This document shows, in pieces, positions 1 through 9,831 of a DNA stretch of 14,711 nucleotides. The notes beneath the pieces are model-generated. The model was given only the letters and a program-made list of their open reading frames with translations, did not search any database and had not been told where the DNA came from. The number at the start of each line of letters is the position of its first letter. Position 1 is the first letter of the stretch. Origin of the DNA: Larix sibirica (Eukaryota > Streptophyta > Pinopsida > Pinales > Pinaceae); assembly GCA_004151065.3 (NCBI GenBank), contig NWUY0300033039.1:1694-16404 (forward strand). Direction: 5' to 3'. Made by a program: the position numbers and the translations under genes.

Positions 1-113
1 AAGTTATGGAGCTTGGTATAGGATCTTTCCTTGGATGCGAATTCAACGGAGATTGAAAGGTAGAACAGTCCTACATTGACCAACTGACCGGCTGGTTAGG
101 CACTCCTCTTGCC

Positions 114-560
114 TTAGGGGATGTAGAAAATCGCTTCAATACCATCTACTTTCAAAATGCTCTTGCTCAGGAGCGTACCTCTGTTTGCTTTTGTATCCGC
201 CAGAGAGTTTAGGCCACGTAGAATGTGAAAAAATATTATCTTCTGAAATTTGTTCAACAAGGTTCTGATTTTTTTGAGGACATGTGCTAAGTTAAGGTGG
301 CTTGTCTTCCTTTGCAAATTCATAGCCTGAACAGTAATCCTGGATTCTCCGAAGACCACTAGTTTTGGAATATTATTATTGGATGCTAGTCTTAGACCCT
401 GCTAAAGCATGAGATCCTCCGCTTTGTTGTTGGTGTCATGACTGAGACATCAAGCATAAGTTGACTCTACCTTGCCATTTGGACCCAGGATGACTCCTCC
501 GCCACCTGCCTTTCCTGGAATCCCTTTAGAGGCTCCATCAAAGAAGAGGCAGTGCTCTTC
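114..560 (-). pseudogene. LINE ORF2 fragment: C-terminal RNase H domain
   Basis: This plant-type RNase H domain closes the LINE ORF2 and would degrade the RNA strand of the RNA-DNA hybrid. In order on the minus strand I see FFDGASKG with the first catalytic Asp at 537-539, NNKAED with the second carboxylate Glu at 417-419, FGESRI where the family has GDS (Asp to Glu, codon 345-347), and SLADTKANRG with the last Asp at 195-197. Two in-frame stops interrupt it: TGA at 450-452, where Trp is usual after TYA, and TAG at 402-404. There is no frameshift between 1220 and 114. The frame ends at TAA 114-116, a natural position for the ORF end, just after a hydrophobic IFYIP tail. Confidence 0.9.
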
Positions 561-1364
561 CAGGGTCAATCTCCATTTTAAAAACTCCTGCTCTTCCAGC
601 CCAATTTCCCAATTTTCCCTCGAAACTAGATTGGGATTTGTCCTGAGTTGATGCTTTGGGGAACACTTCTTTAGCCAATGGTCCTCTTCAATGTCCAGGG
701 GGTCTGCATTCCTGAGAGAGGGCTTGGAATCCAAGGTTTCTCCTAGTAAAGCCTTGACTTTAATTGCAACTTTGGAAGGGATACAACTCTCTTCCCTAAA
801 GAGCCTACTATATCTTTCGAGCCAAATCTTCCATGATGTGAACCTGGGGAGCCACACCCAACAAGTTCTGAGTAGATCCTTTTGTTTCAAGAAGAACAAA
901 GATCTAGTGTTCCAGGTGTTTAATAGATCCGACACAGTCAAGGGCATGTAAAACTGATGCAGGCTTAGATTCATGACATCATTCCAAACTTCTCTTGCAT
1001 ACAGACACGTTAACAACAGATGATTTGAGTCTTGTTCCTCTTCCCTGCAGAGGGGGAACCTGGAGGGTCCTTCCCAACCTCTCCTCCTTAAGTTTTCCAT
1101 TGTCAAAGTGCTTTTATGGGCCGGTGTCCAGGAGAACATGTCAATTTTTGGAATCGACATGAAGGACCAGATTGTTTTCCACTGGGTTGGGTCAGGAGGA
1201 ACATGTGGGACTACCTGCAAAGAGATGTATCATGCTGCTGCCCAGTACTTACCTGTAGAAGAGCTCCATCCTCTTTTATCTTTGGAAGTATCTTTTATGG
1301 GGGCTTTCACTTGAAGAGCCTCTAACATAATTCTAGCTTCTGCATCGAGCCTTCTAGGTAATAC
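561..1364 (-). pseudogene. LINE ORF2 fragment: zf-RVT zinc-binding region
   Basis: This is the zinc-binding region found C-terminal to the RT in plant L1 elements, thought to help bind nucleic acid. It starts with DAEARIMLEALQVKAPIKD near 1340, has a TGA at 1230-1232 in place of what was probably CGA, and then runs open. Landmarks are IPKIDMFSWTPAHKSTLT, NLRRRGWEGPSRFPLC, then HLLLTC and AREVW. The usual pattern has Cys at both ends of the CPLC-like knuckle. Here the first Cys is Phe (codon at 1056-1058), while the second Cys, the His and the last Cys remain. Downstream is a less conserved linker rich in Lys and Glu that leads straight into RNase H in the same frame. Confidence 0.9.
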
Positions 1365-1562
1365 CCAAGATCCCAGCTCTTCCAGCTTCTGCTTTCATCT
1401 TCTTCCCACCTTGAAATGTCCCAAAGAGTGGAGCGGTTGTTGTTTTGAAGCCATCTTTTAATGTTTGACAGTCCTTGCTGGTGGTCTAGAGGGGGGTCCT
1501 CGAGGATTGAATCCTCCCATATTTTTATCTTCTTCCCATTTCTAGGTATCCAAGTTAACTTA
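1365..1562 (-). pseudogene. LINE ORF2 fragment: connector between RT and zinc-binding region
   Basis: After the stop at 1563-1565 the coding sequence continues in a different minus-strand frame for about 63 codons without a stop. It begins WIPRNGKKIKIWEDSIL, matching the widespread plant LINE pattern in which a basic GKKI segment and a Trp-Asp/Asn pair follow the thumb, and then reads LSNIKRWLQNNN and a Trp-rich segment. Near 1361-1368 the frame changes back to that of the flanking domains. The two frameshifts are therefore compensating in phase, and both flanks share one frame. The order and spacing match the family, so this is decay of one ORF and not two insertions. Confidence 0.85.
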
Positions 1563-3149
1563 TCATTTAAAATGGTCGAGGGCTCTAAGGAAAAGCGTGG
1601 AAATTGGCGAGCCTCTTGGAGATTTTGGGGGTTGATCCAAGCATCTTATCCGATGCCCCTGAAAGTATTTTTTCCACAACACCCGCTTGCTCCAGGTGGA
1701 TTTCTGAGTGACTAGATTCCAAAGCAGCTTGGAACCCATTGCAAGATTTTGTGTGGCCACGTCTCGGATATTAAGGCCTCCTTCTCGGAGTGGATTTTTT
1801 ATTTTCTCCCAAATTAATAAGTGCAGCCTCCTCTTAGTCTGCTTACCTCCTTCCCACAGAAATATTATCAACAGTCCATCTATTTTAATGGTGTTTGTTT
1901 TCGGAGCAAGCAAGATCGAGTTCTGGTAGATGGGAAGGCTTGTTAAGACTGATTTCAGCAAGACCACCTTCCTTGCAAGATTGAGCCAAGAAGCACCCCA
2001 AGCTTGGATTTGTTTTTTCAACTTATCCAAGAGTGGCAACCAATGATTTACTTTAGGGTATTCTTTGAAAATTGGGATGCCGAGGTAATTGAACGAATCC
2101 CAGTTCGTGTTTCCTTCCATTTCCAATGCTCTGGCGATTTCTAGCAACTCCCTTGGGGAGCAATTCCAACTGTAGATGTTGCTTTTTTGGAAATTTATTT
2201 TGCTACCCGAGATTTCCTTGTATCTGTCAAGCTCGTGCTTGAAATTTCTAGCAGTTATTGCACTTGCTCCTCCCAGCAGCAGTGTATCATCTGCAAATTG
2301 TGCATGGTTGATGTCTTTGACATTTGAGACCATTCTTAGGCCTGAAAGGGAACGGATCTGTTGGCAATGGTCTAGTTGAAAGCTGAGAACATAGGCTTGT
2401 ATGGAATATAGAAGGGGAGTCAAAGGGCACCCTTTCCTTAGCCCTCTTGAGGCCTGAAAGTATTCAGTGGAGCATCCATTCACCAACGGGGTGATCCATG
2501 GAGCAGAGATATAGGCTTTTACCCAACTTGTGAATTTATTTAGAGAACCCCAATTTCTCCATGACAGTGAAAAGGAAATCATGCCTGATTCTATCAAATG
2601 CTTTAGCAAGATCTAGTTTAATTACCATACCTTTTTCTTTCCGTTTGCAACTTGAGTGGATGGCTTCTTGAACCAACACTATATTGTCCAGAATTTGGCA
2701 CCCTTTGATGAAGCCTCCTTGATTCTCCGGGATGATGCCTGGCAGAATTTTCTTAAGCCTGTTGGCTATGATTTTGGTGACCAACTTGTAATCGGTATTG
2801 CAAAGGGAAATGGGACAAAACCTGTTGAAATCCATTGCTCCTTTTTCTTTGGGGATCAAAGCTAAGAAAGCTGAGTTGGTGCTTCCCTGAGATTGGTGCA
2901 CCTTTGGGATTTTATGACCATTCTCAGCAGATCTTCATTTATAATGGGCCAGCAAGCTTTGTAGAAGTGGGTCATAAATCCATCTGGCCCATGGGCCTTA
3001 TCCACTTCCATATTATCCAGGGATTTTTTAAGCTCTTGCATACTAATTAGAGCTGCCAGACTCAGGTTTTCTTCTTCATTGACGAGTTGGGGAACAAGAG
3101 AAAGGGGGTAGGAGCTTGCGTCCATGGGGAGCTCATCTGGGGCCATCTA
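1563..3149 (-). pseudogene. LINE ORF2 fragment: reverse transcriptase domain, frameshifted
   Basis: This RNA-directed DNA polymerase would copy the element RNA at the nicked target. It lies in three frame segments: about 2890-3149 (LKKSLDNMEVDKAHGPDGF, HFYKACWPII), about 2548-2889 (FLALIPKE, RFCPISLCN, YKLVTKIIANRLK, NQGGFIKGCQILDNI, then KLDLAKAFD) and 1563-2547 (GLRKGCPLTPLLY, then FADD). The catalytic aspartates are present: motif A Asp at 2611-2613 and the FADD pair at 2286-2291. The family Arg in the QGGF..xRQI block is Cys here (KGCQI). Frameshifts near 2885 and 2545 separate the segments. The last segment is open for over 300 codons before TGA at 1563-1565, where a third frameshift follows. 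The domain is essentially full length, so decay is recent relative to the rest of the window. Confidence 0.95.
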
Positions 3150-3549
3150 CGGCCGTGTACATAGATTTAGAGAAAGCATGGGATGCTTTCTTGAAACCTT
3201 CGAAGTCTTTTCTCACTTGTCCCTGGAATTTGATTTCATTGACAGCTTTAAAGTGCTTGTGGGATTCGACCTACTTGTGGAAATAGCTAGTATTTTTGTC
3301 TCCTAATTGTAGCCACAAGATTCTAGACTTCTGCCTCCAATATTCCTCCTCTTCTCTGCTTACCTTGTGGAGTTCTTTCTGGAGGTCGACTTCTTTGTTC
3401 AGCAGCTCCTGGGTCACTACAGCATCCTCCGTGTCCAGTTGCAAAAGCACGAGGGCCTCCTGAGCAATTTTCCTTTTGGAGCCTGGGGAAGTTAAAGATT
3501 TTGCCCAAGTTTTCAGAGCTTTTTTTAAGCCTCTCAACTTTTCTTCCTA
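3150..3549 (-). pseudogene. LINE ORF2 fragment: linker between endonuclease and reverse transcriptase
   Basis: This is the charged helical linker that joins the endonuclease to the RT in plant LINE ORF2 proteins. Visible motifs are EEKLRGLKKALKTWAK near 3500-3546, then LQKELHKVSREEEEYWRQK and LQLGDKNTSYFHK. The GDKNTSYFHK block is a conserved landmark just ahead of the RT domain. A TAG at 3271-3273 follows FHK where the family normally has Gln, and the frame continues beyond it (VESHKHFKAVNEIKFQGQ, then VRKDFEGFKKAS) to about 3154. Another TAG at 3547-3549 sits where Trp would be expected. Near 3150 the frame is lost and the downstream domain continues in another frame, possibly through a short insertion. 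No endonuclease motifs lie upstream. Confidence 0.88.
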
Positions 3550-5400
3550 ATATCCCAACAATGTTAGCAATGATAAACAAGATATATTCTAAGATCCAAT
3601 GTTAGGGTGAAAGCATAGTTGTTTCCCTTTGGAGGTAAATTCTATTTATTTGATTCATAAATGTATTTCTCTGCAAATTTCTATATGAATAACGCTACGA
3701 ATGCATATACCTTTAGGAAATTTGAGTGTGGGGTTATTAAAGGCTCTATGTTGTGTAGGGATTCAACCCACTTGATCTTAAATTGGTGTGAATAACATGT
3801 GGCCTTGTCAACAACCTGTTTACTAGAATCCATGCTGGTTGTTGGGACTCTTTGGGTTAGTATTGGTTGTTTATAAAATAAATCTATGAATAAATAATTC
3901 TTGGGAACACTTTCATTCATATGTCTCTAGATATATTTTATTTACTTCACAACTTTCTTGTTTAAGCTTGCAAGAAATTTTAAATTTCATTATTTATTTA
4001 GATTACTGTGCATATAAATCTATGTTTAAATTTTCTCATAAGTTGTCTTACATTCATAACTTGATAATGTTAATGATCAATTGCATGATTTTAATTATAT
4101 GTTTCAATGCTGATTACCCATGTGGTACCTTTTGTTTAACTAATTTATAACTAATATATATTTTAGTTACACTTATTAGTTGATAATCTGCATCAAAATT
4201 TAATTTGTAAGGTTGCTTTATGACTATGCTCATACTCTAATCACCCATTTAAGAAAACTAATGACTAACATAAGGCACATGTAAAACATTTATTATAATT
4301 GGAGGATTAGTACCCTTAAGGGGAAATAATCCATTGACTTATATAATTAATGCAACTAATCATGTAGTTAGCAAGTTTAGGGATTTAAATGGTTTTTTAA
4401 GTTTGCATCCCCTCTTTTTCCCCTTGAGATCCCTACAAGAATGTTATCAAGTGTTGTTATTGGGTTTCATTTTAGGCATAAATATATCCTTCTCTTCCAA
4501 TGTGCCTCTGAAGAAAAATGTATTTTTCTCAAGTTTCAAATCTGGTTCGAACCCCACTACTCCAGTATAGTTAACCCATAATCCAATTGATAAATTTGGA
4601 ACATGGAGGTATTTTGATGGATTCATATAGGGTAATCCTCCAAAATTTAGTGTTGGAGGTATACTATTCCTAAATGACGCCCGCAAGATCATATTCTAGG
4701 GAAGTCTAGGAGAAAGGGCAAATAATTTCACTGAGCTTCTTGAACTAGAACTTCTTTTAATATGGTTGCACAACATTGTTCGGTGGTTGAATTATTTTAA
4801 TCATAAAATGAATGGAACAAGTGGATTGGAAAACCTGTTTTGAACCTAATTTATGATGGAATTAAGGCATCTTTAACTATTTTTAATTTAGTTTAATTTG
4901 AACATGTTTTGAGCATATGGGATTCAACTAGTTACTGTTATAGGGAAATGAAGAGAAATTAAGGATGGTTATATCGTATAGTAACACCACTTCACCATCC
5001 TTGTCCCAAGAGTCTTTTTATGAGATTCACGATTAATGTATTAATGATTTTGAGTTTGTAAATAAGAACATAGTTTACTGTAGACAATTTATTTTGTTGA
5101 TGGACGGTTTTTATTTGTATCAAAGGAAAATATTTAACTCTTTATGTATGATTAGTTAGCATAGTTTATACACTTGGAGACTTTTTTTTGAATATCTCTA
5201 TGTAGATGACAAAATATGACAGTCTCTCTGTGTTTTTGGATTGTACTCTTTGTTTTTTTCTTTTTCTTGAGATCAACAAAATCAAGATTATTGCTCTCAA
5301 TGCTTTAAGAACCTACAAAATGTATTTTTCTTTCAACTCAAATGAAATATAAAAAAAATTGGGGGAAAAAGGAAGAAATGGAACAACGAATTTCTAAATG
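3550..5400. other. AT-rich intergenic DNA, no recognisable gene
   Basis: This stretch has many stops in all frames. The open stretches (3681-3920 minus, 4334-4570 plus, 4447-4692 minus) have no domain I recognise and no common frame beyond 81 codons. It may include the target site of the left LINE near 3550-3600 and worn flanks of the gypsy fragment, but I see no LTR ends, primer-binding site or polypurine tract. A short palindrome GGTTCGAACC lies at 4544-4553. Confidence 0.6.
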
Positions 5401-5404
5401 AAGG

Positions 5405-6180
5405 AGGAGATCCTTGTATATCTCCTCAAATCCCGTTGACATTTTGGGTTTGATTTTTAGCAATAGCCATGGATTTCAAAACAAAAAAAGTACAAAATTT
5501 CATTAATAGTTATCTAGTCCATATCACATTAGATAGAGGAACCCACTTTACAATGAACCTCGTTATAGAAATTATGAATACTTTGAATATCAAATACCAC
5601 AAGGCCATCCCATATAGACAAGTTGTTAGCACCAATAAGTATTTGGTGGGTACAATGACTAAAACCTATGATCTGAAAAGAAGAATTTGGGATGACAAAC
5701 TTCATGCTACTAATTGGGATTATATGACAACATGGAAGAGGGCCACAAGACACACACCATTTGACCAAATTTTGTCTTGAAATCCGTTATGTTAATGGAG
5801 TTTTGGGTGCCTTCTTTTAATATAGATATTAATAAGAGATGGCATACAACACACATGAAGAATAGGTTGAAATAATTGGAAAGGTAAAGTATGATAAATT
5901 GTGGTTCGAGTTTCAATAGATAATAAACAAGAAAATGATTAAATAACATCATACAAACATATATTAAAGCGACATATTTGCTAAGGGATAGCTTATCTTG
6001 ATGTATGATAGCAGATGAAGGATAATATTGAGAATATCAAGTATGGATGGCTTCAACCATACAAGCTCAAGAATTTTAGAACGGGTTCAAACAAAACTTG
6101 AGGCTATGGTGGGTTTTTGTACCATAGGTAAGTGAATACATCTTGTTAAAGGACCTTTCATGATAATTAATAACATCAAA
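5405..6180 (+). pseudogene. Ty3/gypsy retrotransposon integrase fragment
   Basis: This is a relic of the integrase core of a plant Ty3/gypsy pol polyprotein. The clearest part is the open frame 5469-5780. DRGTHFTMNL carries the second catalytic Asp of the DDE core, followed by a STNKYLVG block, TKTYDLKRRIWDDKLHA and HTPF, all standard landmarks in this order. AMDFKTKK just upstream may be the worn first-Asp block (usually TDYFTKW), and the distance between the two is shorter than usual. The catalytic Glu, normally in QVEST or QAEST, is Val here (QVVSTNK), and about six residues before it are missing. After 5780 the frame shifts to MEFWVPSFNIDINKRW, and near 5990 a YDSR-like box follows. Both fit the integrase C-terminal part. 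No protease, RT or RNase H is present, and no LTR can be placed. Confidence 0.85.
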
Positions 6181-6409
6181 TTTAGCTTAACATCACCACC
6201 TAATTAGATAGAGGACCATGGTGTTTATTTTGTTGATGAAGGGGAAGATTAAGGCATTCTGTTTCTTAATTTTGGTTGTGAAATTCCAATCAGGGTAATT
6301 TGGAAGCTCATACCCCCTTCTGTGCAGAATATGTGTCAACCCAATGTAGTACAATTGGGTTTATATGGAGGAGAGGAAAAGAAAATAATAACACCATGCC
6401 ACATGGTGT
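6181..6409. other. unassigned DNA between integrase relic and tandem duplication
   Basis: This probably contains the last worn codons of the gypsy integrase, with GPFMI-like coding near 6147-6165 just before it, followed by non-coding DNA. An 8-bp perfect inverted repeat with a 3-base loop lies at 6391-6409. There is no LTR start or polypurine tract that I would defend. Confidence 0.4.
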
Positions 6410-6856
6410 ACAAATTTTGCAAGTTGAATATGGATATTGCAAAATTAGGTTAAGTCTGTAGTTTTAATGGTGTCATTTGTGTTGGTCAAGTTAAGGGATA
6501 TCGTAAGGAAGTTTGATGGAATAAGGGCTAGAGAGGAAAATGAGAGCCATGTGGAAAAGGGATAAGAAAAATTTAGTCAAGCATTCATCATGTTTGTAAA
6601 TCATAATAGGACTAGAATTCATCATCATGGATATTACCAGTTTTGAAAGTTGAGTGTAAATATTGAAAAATTAGGCAAGTCCAGAGTTTTAATGGCACCA
6701 TTGTTGTTGGAAAAGTTAAGGGATGTCATAAGGAAGTATGATGGAATAAGAGTTAGATTGTACAATAAGAGCCATGTGGAAAAGGGATAAGGACAATTTA
6801 GTTAAGTATTCATCGTGATTATACATCACAATAGAAGTATAATTCATCAACAAGGA
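6410..6856. repeat. two diverged tandem copies, period about 226 bp
   Basis: Copy one (about 6410-6635) and copy two (about 6636-6856) align along their whole length with few gaps. Shared blocks include TTTTAATGG, AAGTTAAGGGAT, GATGGAATAAG and the exact run GAGCCATGTGGAAAAGGGATAAG. By eye roughly three quarters of bases match. Differences are spread evenly, so the duplication is old. The period is not a multiple of three, and a TAA after AAAAGGGA occurs in both copies, so this is not an active protein repeat. Its origin is unknown. Confidence 0.85.
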
Positions 6857-9831
6857 AATAGAACCAATAAATGAAGCAAAGAAACCCAATGGTGAGGGTC
6901 TAATGGAAAGCAATGATACATTTCCAAAACTGAATGACGGTTAGATGCAAGTATTATTCATTAGAGAATACATCAAGAGGTATTCATAAAAGAATCAATG
7001 AGCGTGGTTCAACTAAGGAATTCTAATGGATAGCCTTTGAATAGAAGAGAGAAAGGAAATTCAAGGAAAGGGATTAGATATGATGAATACAAATCATAAT
7101 CATTGCCATCAAATTGGAACAAGAAAATAATTTCTGAGGAAAGTTAGGTAGAGTATGGAGATAAAAATTATTAGGAGAGGGGCTAAACGTAGGAAAAACT
7201 CAAAGGGAAAAAATTGTCTTGGAAAATGAGCATTGAGAGAAGCCTAATCATTTGATTAGGTATTGAATAAGCTATTTTTTGTATGTATAATTATGGGGGG
7301 GACATGACATCCAAAAATCGTAATGGAAGGGTTATGGTAAAGGATCCCATGGAAGTGGATGGGAAATTGACAAAGTAACCATAAGGAAGAGGTAATGAGA
7401 GACCTGAGGAAGGTTTTCATGTAGAACTAGAGAGCTAGTCATCAATAAAATGGAGCAACATTATATAGAAAACAAGTTATATGGAAGTGGAATAGGATAA
7501 AAATTGATAAAATGAAATAAATGTCCATGCACCGTTTTATTGGAAATTTGGAAGAGTATCAAGAAAATATTTTTTTTGATGAAAAAATTGTAATAAACAA
7601 CTTGATGGTAGAATGGTAAATGGTAGGAAAGAAAATTTGACTAAGTTTTGGAAATGGCACATCTTCAGAAAGGTTATTGGGATGGTCATAAAATTACACC
7701 AATAGGAAGATGAAGAGGCCAATCATGGCAACAAAAATTCCTAATGTAAGCACTCCAAGAGATGAATTGATGAAGTCAAATCCAACAAGATGATATAGAT
7801 GACAAAGAAGCATTAAAGCTAATATTTAAAAAATGCCAAGTGAGTAGACATCATGAATAAGGGAAAGCACACAACAACTAAATTATCCAATGGAAATTTT
7901 TTGAGGAAGATGAGGAGGATGAGGAGGAGGAGTGATATGTTTTAGGAGTGTAGTAGACCAAGAATCATATGTGGTCAAGAGAGTAGCCATCAAGATTATA
8001 AATTTGTCACTCAATGATTAGATTTCACAATGAAGGATATTGGATGAAGAATTTGATAGGGGAGAAATGAAAGGAAAAGAAAAAGGAATCGTCGGACATG
8101 GCATGGAAATCTAGTTGTTGGGTGTCAGAGGATTGATAGACCATCATAGACATTCTTGAAAAAAAGGTAAAAATAAAGGTATCATCAAGGGAAGGAGTCA
8201 AGGATTTCATCATGAAAAGTTAAGGCACTTTGAGCGTAACTTTTTCTATTGTTAGGAACCTAATAGGGAAGAATGAGCATGAAAATGAAAATATTTATAA
8301 GTCCTAAATAAGTATCATGAGTTTTGATATTCATTGTAAGAGACAATTATAAAGAATCATGTGGAAAGGAACCATATTGTAATTAAAGGAAATAGGGATT
8401 ACTAAAAGTACTATCACATGCACCATTGAATCCATGCAAGTGGGAAAGGAAAAATAAATTTAAAAGGATGGAAACATCAAGGAATTCATATTTGATATTA
8501 GAGTGAGTAAAGATGAGGAGTGAAGAAAAAAATACAAAGTTTAGATTGAAACCATGGAACATGGGATATTGAGAAACTTAGATGATGAGTATGGCCATTG
8601 AAATGACATCAAATTGACTAAGAAAGAAGCAAAACAACCATGGTTTTTTCTCATATTTACCATACAGTGTGTGTTCGTAGGGTAATATCAAACTTGGCAT
8701 AAGTAGTAGCATGATGATATGATTCAAGTAGAACAAAAAATAGAATGAACTCCAAAATCAAAATTCTTGTGCTTATTAAAGAAAAGTTAAAAAGGAAGGT
8801 ATTTAGAATACCCAAGGTACTCAACCAATAGAGTGGATATATGGTTGATAATGATGGAGATAAGAGTCACGTATGACATACAAATAAAAAATTGAACCGA
8901 AGAAAAGGGTCTGGACTAAATTGTGCATAACATTTAGGCTATTATATTGGAAGAGTCGAGAGAGTGTGTAAACTTATAATTCATAGTTTTCAAGGGTGGA
9001 GGCTCAAAACTTGAATGGGACTAGATAATTTTAGGCAAGCTCTACAATTAGCTAAAGAAGGTAAGCCATAATCCTCAATTGATATTTTTATTATAGTTAT
9101 TTATTTTGGATAGTATCTACACTAGTTACTTCTATTTATGTACCCAAGGTTAGTGTAGTGAATGAGAACCCACCCACCCCATATAACTATGCATGCATGT
9201 GGATAATGAATATACACTGATATTATATGACAATCAAGGATGTTATCCTTGAATGGTGCAAAAAGATGAAGAGGTGGTGTGAGGATACTACCCTAAGATT
9301 CAAAACCACTAGAAAGTTTAAAATTGAAAAAGTGGACAATTGGTTTGAGATGATTAAATTTCTTACATTATGGTTTGGGGGTTTCCAAACCATCCAAAAA
9401 TATTGGCAAAGTTTGTCATAAACTACATTAGTATCTGGGAGTAATTATCCCATCATATTATGGCCACTAAATACCATTTTGGTGTTAGGAAGAGAAAAAA
9501 AGGAATTATTTAAACCACATCTAACTTTGGTATGGGAAGTATATCGAAACAATAAATTGGAGGCATAATTTAGAAAAAAAAACCTATATTCTAGATGAGA
9601 ACTTTATTGCTCTAAATATATATAGAACATTATAACCACAACATGTTCTTTACACCCATGTATCTTAAAATATTTTTAGGTTGAAGTAGGCTCTATTAGT
9701 ATCTAGAAGAGAAATTTAGAAGGTATTTGAGGGTGTTGTCAAGATTTCAAACATTGAGGTTGGAAATTTGGTATACATTTTGAATACTAGATGAGGAAGG
9801 ATACCTTTGATGACTCTAACATAAAATTGAA
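6857..9831. other. purine-rich, CpG-poor DNA without an assignable gene
   Basis: The plus strand is dominated by A and G, for example the GAGGAGGATGAGGAGG-type run near 7908-7932 and the AAAGGAAAAGAAAAAGG-type run near 8068-8085. In 7201-7800 I counted only two CpG dinucleotides. Plus-strand frames read Lys, Glu, Asn, Met and Arg with frequent stops, and no domain is recognisable. The longest plus open stretch (9227-9421, 64 codons) has five Trp residues but no family I know. Minus-strand stretches such as 7537-7722 and 8025-8213 read Ser, Phe, Leu and Ile and are explained by the base skew. Confidence 0.6.

Larger units (their letters stand above)
1..3550 (-). mobile_element. 5'-truncated L1-type LINE retrotransposon, defective
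   Basis: Read on the minus strand, this stretch carries ORF2 of a plant L1-type non-LTR retrotransposon in the usual order: linker, reverse transcriptase, zf-RVT zinc-binding region, RNase H. The apurinic-type endonuclease that should precede the linker is absent. Homology fades at about 3546-3560 into unrelated AT-rich DNA, which fits 5' truncation during target-primed reverse transcription. ORF1 is also missing. The likely ORF2 stop is at 114-116, so bases 1-113 are probably 3' UTR. The poly(A) tail and target-site duplication would lie beyond the left edge and cannot be checked. Frameshifts near 3150, 2885, 2545, 1560 and 1365, plus in-frame stops, make it non-autonomous. It is richer in GC and CpG than the rest of the window. 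Confidence 0.93.

Noticed and set aside
691-1325. Plus-strand open frames of 68-86 codons
   Set aside because: They are shadows of the minus-strand LINE zf-RVT/RNase H frame, which has clear family motifs.
3323-3580. 85-codon minus-strand frame rich in Gly, Arg and Glu
   Set aside because: Alternative frame of the LINE linker. The real frame carries EEEEYWRQK and LGDKNTSYFHK.
3681-3920. 79-codon minus-strand frame as a possible small gene
   Set aside because: No known motif, no extension beyond this length and no supporting signals. Such lengths occur by chance here.
4512-4529. AGAAAAAT-GT-ATTTTTCT inverted repeat
   Set aside because: Low-complexity AT stem in AT-rich DNA, within chance expectation.
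4544-4553. GGTTCGAACC, resembling a tRNA T-loop or Pol III B box (possible tRNA or SINE)
   Set aside because: No A box, no cloverleaf and no acceptor stem can be found around it. A perfect 10-bp palindrome alone is not enough.
5529-5768. 79-codon minus-strand frame with several Cys and His
   Set aside because: Antisense shadow of the gypsy integrase fragment.
7243-7260. CCTAATCA-TT-TGATTAGG hairpin as a possible regulatory element
   Set aside because: An 8-bp stem with a short loop is expected about once or twice by chance in a window this size. No neighbouring feature supports a role.
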